A DNA stretch of 10,187 bases, from positions 1 to 10,187 of the forward strand of contig NW_014011459.1 of assembly GCF_000611645.1 (NCBI RefSeq), written 5' to 3'. The stretch comes from Monoraphidium neglectum (lineage: Eukaryota > Chlorophyta > Chlorophyceae > Sphaeropleales > Selenastraceae). The notes below the pieces were generated by a model. That model did no database searches, was not told the DNA's origin, and saw only the letters and a program-made list of their open reading frames with translations. A program made the position numbers and the translations under genes. Shown one piece after another: positions 1-5,723 of the stretch (position 1 is its first letter; the number at the start of each line of letters is the position of its first letter).

Positions 1-77
1 GTCTAGGGCGGCGGGCGGCGGCCCCGCCGCGGGGGCGGCGGCGCCGGGGCTGCTCGCTGGGGCTGCGCGGCGGAAGC
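1..77 (-). CDS. REV3: REV3 exon 9 (start only, continues outside window)
   Basis: After intron 8 (336-78) the frame stays open to the window edge, beginning LPPRSPSEQPRRRRP. Three possible acceptors (before 77, 62 and 56) all keep the same reading frame, so the frame is firmer than the exact boundary. The pyrimidine tract before the first acceptor is weak. Confidence 0.5.
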
Positions 78-744
78 CTGTTGCCACAAACGGCGGCAGA
101 TCACTTGCGGCCGGGATCCTGGTGCAAAAGTTTGCGGTGTTTGTGGACGTTAAGGCATGCATTATGGCAATCGCACGATGATAGGCCTGGGAGGGAGGCG
201 CCAACGGCAGCTGCGCGGCAGCTGTGCCAAAGGTGACTGCACGCCCGCCACTGCCACGCTCCAGAAAACGCTCCGCAGACAAGGCAATGAGCAGCGCGGC
301 CACGCAGCACCCCTCGCGGCCCGCCGGCCTGCGCACCTGAACTCCCGCCCCGCCAGCACCGTAGGCCGCGCCGGCTTGTCTGCCGCGTCCCCGAAAAACG
401 GCTCACGGTGAACGACCTCAAACAGCCCCATCCGCCCCATGTCGGCGACCGCCTCGCCCGGCGGCGGCGGGCGCGCCCGCGGCCGCAGCAGCACGAGCCC
501 CTGCGTCCCCCGCCGCGGCTGCTGCTGCTGCTGCTGCTGCTGCAGGATGGCGGCGGCAGCGGCGTTCGCGCTGGCAGGTTGGGTGGAGGGCGGCGAGCGC
601 TGTTCGAGCTGCAGCGAGGAAGTGGAGGCGCCGCCGCCATGCCCGCCGGCGCCACCGCCAGGGCTGGTGACGCCGCCCCTGCTTGGGGCTGTGAGGCGCT
701 GCGGCGGCCCCATCGATGTGGTCTGGCTGCGCTGTATCTCCAAG

Positions 745-819
<75 letters not shown>

Positions 820-1073
820 GGCTGCCAGGGCGCCGGCACCGGCGCCGGCTGCTGCTGCTCTTGCTCATGCTGCTCGCTCGAGAGCGGCCCAGAGGGCGGC
901 AAACTCAGGACGCCGCTGCCTCGAGGGCTCTGTGCGCTGCTCACCGGAGCTCCCCTCACGCCGCTGGCCGCGCCCTGGCTGCCGCTGTGCGCTGAGAGGC
1001 GCAAGTTGAGGCTCGGCTCGCTTGTGATTGTGGACGCACCATCTGTGGTGGGTTCACCCATGTGCTCCCGGCG

Positions 1074-1113
<40 letters not shown>

Positions 1114-1350
1114 GCCACGTACGGGCCCCCTGCCTGCTGCTGCCCCACCCCGCGCAGCGCACGCCGCTCGGGCGTCGGTGCTGCTTGTCGCAGGGGGGTT
1201 GGTTGCGGAGGCGGCTGCTCTGCCCATGGCCCAGGATCCTCAGCAAAATCAAGAACCTGGGTCGGGTCAATGGACACCTCGCCATCGTGGCTGGCGGACG
1301 GGGTGCAATCACCCTGCTGAGACACCCGCTGTGGCGTCTGCTGTTGCTGC

Positions 1351-1429
<79 letters not shown>

Positions 1430-2178
1430 GAGCTGTCGCGACACCGCCAGCGGCCCCTAGCTCCTCAAGCAGCCTAGGGCACTCCAGGAGTACGTCGCCG
1501 CACGCCTCGGCCCCTGCCGCAACCGCGGCAACGGCCGCCTCAGACGCTGAACGGGGCCCAGAGAGGAGCCGCGGGCTCGGCGGGCCGGATCCCTGCTGCG
1601 ACGCCGGCCGCGCCGCTGCGCCAAACTCAAACTCCTCGTCCGCGGGCGCCCTTAACCCTGGTCCAGCGGCGCTCGCGCCGCGCGGGCCCCTTCCGTCGCC
1701 GCGTCCGCCGTCCTCCAGATCACTCTCGGGTCCCAGATCGGCCGCCGCCGCCCCCAAAACGCCGCCTCCCGGATCGCCGCCGTCGGGCGCGTCCAAGAGC
1801 ATCATGTCTTCATCGGTCTGGAGGTCCTCCTCCAATAAGATGTCCCACAGAGGGCTCCCCAGCGCGCCGCCTCCAAATACGCCGGCCCCCGCGCCCCCGC
1901 CGCCGCTGCTGCCGCCGCGGAGGGCGCGGGGCATGCCGCCGCCCGCAGGCCCGGGGGCGGTGGTACGCGCCGGCGGCCTGAAGAGGCCGGAAACCACACG
2001 CGGCTGGGCCAATGATTGGAGCTGTGGGGCGCGCAGGGGCGCGGGCTCGATGCGAGGTGGTGCGGGACGGGCTGGCGGCATCTGTGGAGCCGAATCGTCC
2101 GCCGCGGCTTCCGCCTGCCACCCCTCGTCGTCCGCGGGGCCGTCGGATTGGGGTATCCGCGCTTGCGGCCGCTGATGC

Positions 2179-2235
<57 letters not shown>

Positions 2236-2472
2236 TCCTGCCGCTGCTGCGGTGGCAGCTGCGCCTGCTGGCTGGGCTGCTGCGACGGGCTGGCCTCCTG
2301 CTGTGACTGCGTGAGCATGTCCCTAGCAGACACAACTGGCGGCACCTCCTGCCCCATGGCGCGCGAACCCCCGCGCCAGGTGGGCTCCGGCGCTTGCGGC
2401 GTCCCCAAAGCGGGGCGCGGCTGCACAAACAGCTGCGCTCGCGCCGAGAACCTGCCCACAGGCGGGCTGTGG

Positions 2473-2521
<49 letters not shown>

Positions 2522-3509
2522 CATGCCCCTGCTCAAGCTGCGTGCTTGCAAGGCCGGGGGTGCCGAAACCCAGGTCATGGGCAGCACTCCCTTGCTGGAG
2601 GCGTGGCGAGCCGCCCGCTGCGGCAGCCTCGGCGTCTTGACTGAGAACATCAAACCCTTTCAGCCGGCTCGAAGGCGAGGGCGTGAGCACAAGCCGCACC
2701 TTGCCCGCAGAGGGCGGGCCCGGGCTCGGCGCGCGCCCCGGCGGCCGGCGGCGCTGTCCACTGCCAGCAGTCCCCTGGCGGGAGACAGCAGCGCCGCCGC
2801 TGCCCGCGGCGCCGGCGGCGGCGGCATCGGCGCCGCGGCCGCGGCTCTGCGGGGTTCCGCACACAGCGAGGAGCGGCTGCGTGCTTGGCAGCTGCTGGGT
2901 AGCTTCCACGCTGCCGTCGGCCCCGCTCCCGCCGCTGATGGCGTCGCTGTCGTCGCCCTCACCCTCGCTGCACCCGCTGCCGTCGGTCCGCTCGTCTTGT
3001 GGGCCCCCGTCATCGTCGCTGGCGCCACCGCCGAGCTCGTCGCCGCCGCCGCTGCCGGCCTCGTCAAACTCATCCATGACATCATCTGTGAGGTCTGATC
3101 GTGTCGGGCGCCCGCTCAGCTGCCGCTGCGGCGAGGCCCAGCCGTCGGCCCCCGCCTCCTCAGCGCCGCCGCGCTCAGAGCGCTCCTCGACATGCGGCAC
3201 TGGCTCGAGCTGCGGCCGGGCGTGTGCGTGCCAACGGTCGTCTGAGCGCGGCGGCTCGTCTGGGCCGTCGACAGCCATACCTTCAGGTTGCTGTGGCTTC
3301 TGCAACTCGTCCTCACCGCACTCCTGTACCTCTGCGTGCTGCTGCTGCTGCTGCTGCTGCCCCTGCTGCTGCTGCTGCTGCTGCCCCTGCTGCTGCTGCT
3401 GCTGCTGCTGGCCCTGCTGCTGCTGCTGCTGCTGCTGGCCCTGCTGCTGCTGCTGCTGCTGCCCCTGCTGCTGCTGCCCCTGCTGCTGCTGCCCCTGCTG
3501 CTGCTGCCC

Positions 3510-3540
<31 letters not shown>

Positions 3541-4640
3541 CCACGCTGCTCATAGGCCTCAAGGCATTGCAAGGCCCAGTCCATTGCCGCCTCCTCATCC
3601 TCATCCGCTTCCGCCTGCTGCTGCTGCTGCCTTTCCCTGTCCTCCACCACCTCTTCCTTGCCATGCTGCTGCAACTGTTGCTGCGGCTGCTGTCGCGACT
3701 GCTGCCGACGCTCCTCAACCCCCTGACCTCCATCATGCAACGCCTGCCAGGGCCCCTGCCCCTCCCCCTGCACTCTTCCGGCCCTGTCCTCTTCGTCCTC
3801 CTGCCCCTCCTGCGCGATGGCCGCCCGCTCGCCGCCACTGCTCGAGCCGTGGCTGCGGCTACGCCGCTTGCGGCCCCGCGGCCGCCGCCCCCGATCAGGC
3901 TCGTCGGCGCCGTCGTTGTCCCCGCGCTCAGGGGCCCCACTCAGGTCGCCCAGGGGTTCAGCCTGTTCTTCAGCCCACCAGCCGTTTCCAGCCCTGACCC
4001 CTCCGTAGCCCCCGTCATCAACGCCACCCCCGCTGCCGCAGCAATAAGCGTTCAGCGGCGAGCCAAACAGCCGCATCGCCGGCGCAGGGCTGCTGCTAGG
4101 GCTCCACGCGGCGCGGCCCTGCGGCAGAAGGGGCTGCCCCTGCTGCTGCTCTGGCAGGGCGTGGGCGCGCTGAGTGGAGGGGGCGCCTGGGGTGGAACAA
4201 GGGGCAAAGAGCGGGATCAGGATATGCAGCCAGGCCCGTTGTTCATACCGCAATCGTGCGAGAGCCGACAGGTGACCTGTATTATTCCCTGCTAATGCAC
4301 ACACGCATGCATGCATACCGTTGCGCGGCTGGCGTGCCTGATGATCGGGCATGCAAGCAGGCTGAGGGGTGGGGGTGGGGTGACGTACGAACTGCCTGCC
4401 GCCGCTTCCCCTGTGTGTGCTGCAGGATTCAAACCACCCCACAAACCCTGTGCCTGGGGGCAGCTCTGCTGCCTACCTATAGCCTCCGCCAGCGCCAACA
4501 GAGGGTCGTCCTCATCTGGAATGTGAGCAGCCTCATGGCGCGCCGCCCTGACTACGCCAGCGCCGCCGGCGCTGGCCGGGCTGCGGATCTGCGAGTCCGC
4601 GCCCCGCTGCTGCCGCCGCGCGCGCCGCGGCGTCCGCCCC

Positions 4641-4678
<38 letters not shown>

Positions 4679-5593
4679 GCTGCCGCTGCCGTCGTCTGCC
4701 TCCTCCTCATTCTCCTCATCCGAGCTCTGCCGCAATGAGCCGCCGCCGCCGCCGCCGTCGTCCTCGCTCCCCCAGTCGCTGCTGCCACCCTCGTCAATGT
4801 CGTGCCCGGCCGCCGCCTCGGCCTGCGGCGGCACCCATGCTGGGCGCCAGGGACGCCCCTGCGAGGGCTGCGACAGTCGGCTCTCCCGCCGCGCGCGCCG
4901 CTGCTCCTGCAGCTGAGTCAGCATTGCCACGTCCACCAGCGGTTGATCGCCATCGCCCCCGCCCGTCTCGGGCGGCGAGAGCAGCCAGCTGCCCGCGCCG
5001 CGGCCGCCGCTCATGCCGCTGCCGCCCTGCTGCCTTCGTGGCGCCTGCCACGGCTGCTGGGGGCGGGGCTGTTCGTCCATGGGTGTATCTGCCACCACAT
5101 CCGCGCTCGGGCCTGGCGTGGCCTCGAACTGTGACAACAACGGCGCAGCCACCCCCGCAGCCTGCAAGCCCGCGCCTGCCTGCGACCCCAGCAGCAGCAG
5201 CGGCAACGGCGACGCCACCGCCGCGCCCTCCGCGCCGGCCGCCGCGTTGGCCGCGGCCGCGGCGGCCACGAGCCGCGCCCGCAGCAGCCGCGCGGCCGCC
5301 GCCTGCGACGGCAGCGGCTGCGAGGCGACTTGCGAGGGTGGGGTGCCGAGCTGGCCGCGCAGCGGCTGGCGCTGAGAGCCTGGACGGGCTGCCCAGGCTG
5401 GCGACACGAAGTCTCGTGCCTGCCATGGTGCCCCCAGCAAATCAGGCGGGCCGCCAGTCGCCCTTTCCACTGCTGCCGGCCGCATGGCCCCATCCTGGCT
5501 GTTTGCTGCGGGCAGCGGAGTCTCTGGTACCACATCCTCGTCGTTTGCCTCGAAGCCCGGTGCAGAACGTCCTGAAGCCCCCTGCTCTTGCTG

Positions 5594-5640
<47 letters not shown>

Positions 5641-5659
5641 CCTGCTGCTGCTTCTGCTC

Positions 5660-5723
<64 letters not shown>

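Noticed and set aside
439..1320. Plus-strand open frames with long Cys, Leu or Ala runs opposite the glutamine tracts
   Set aside because: A CTG repeat is open in all six frames; these are mirror images of the CAG tracts with no conserved sequence around them.
3339..3536. CRISPR array or tandem satellite
   Set aside because: The periodic pattern is CAG/GGG coding repeat inside an open exon, with no spacers of unique sequence.
2683..4295. Plus-strand polyCys and polyLeu open frames opposite exon 8
   Set aside because: Same cause as above: antisense shadows of the (CAG)n and (Q)nG repeats in a GC-rich exon.
4187..4442. Upstream extension of the long open frame of exon 8, with a Met near 4442, as the true protein start
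   Set aside because: This stretch is intron 7. A donor at 4476 and an acceptor at 4188-4187 join exons 7 and 8 in phase, and the real N-terminus of REV3 is at 8356.
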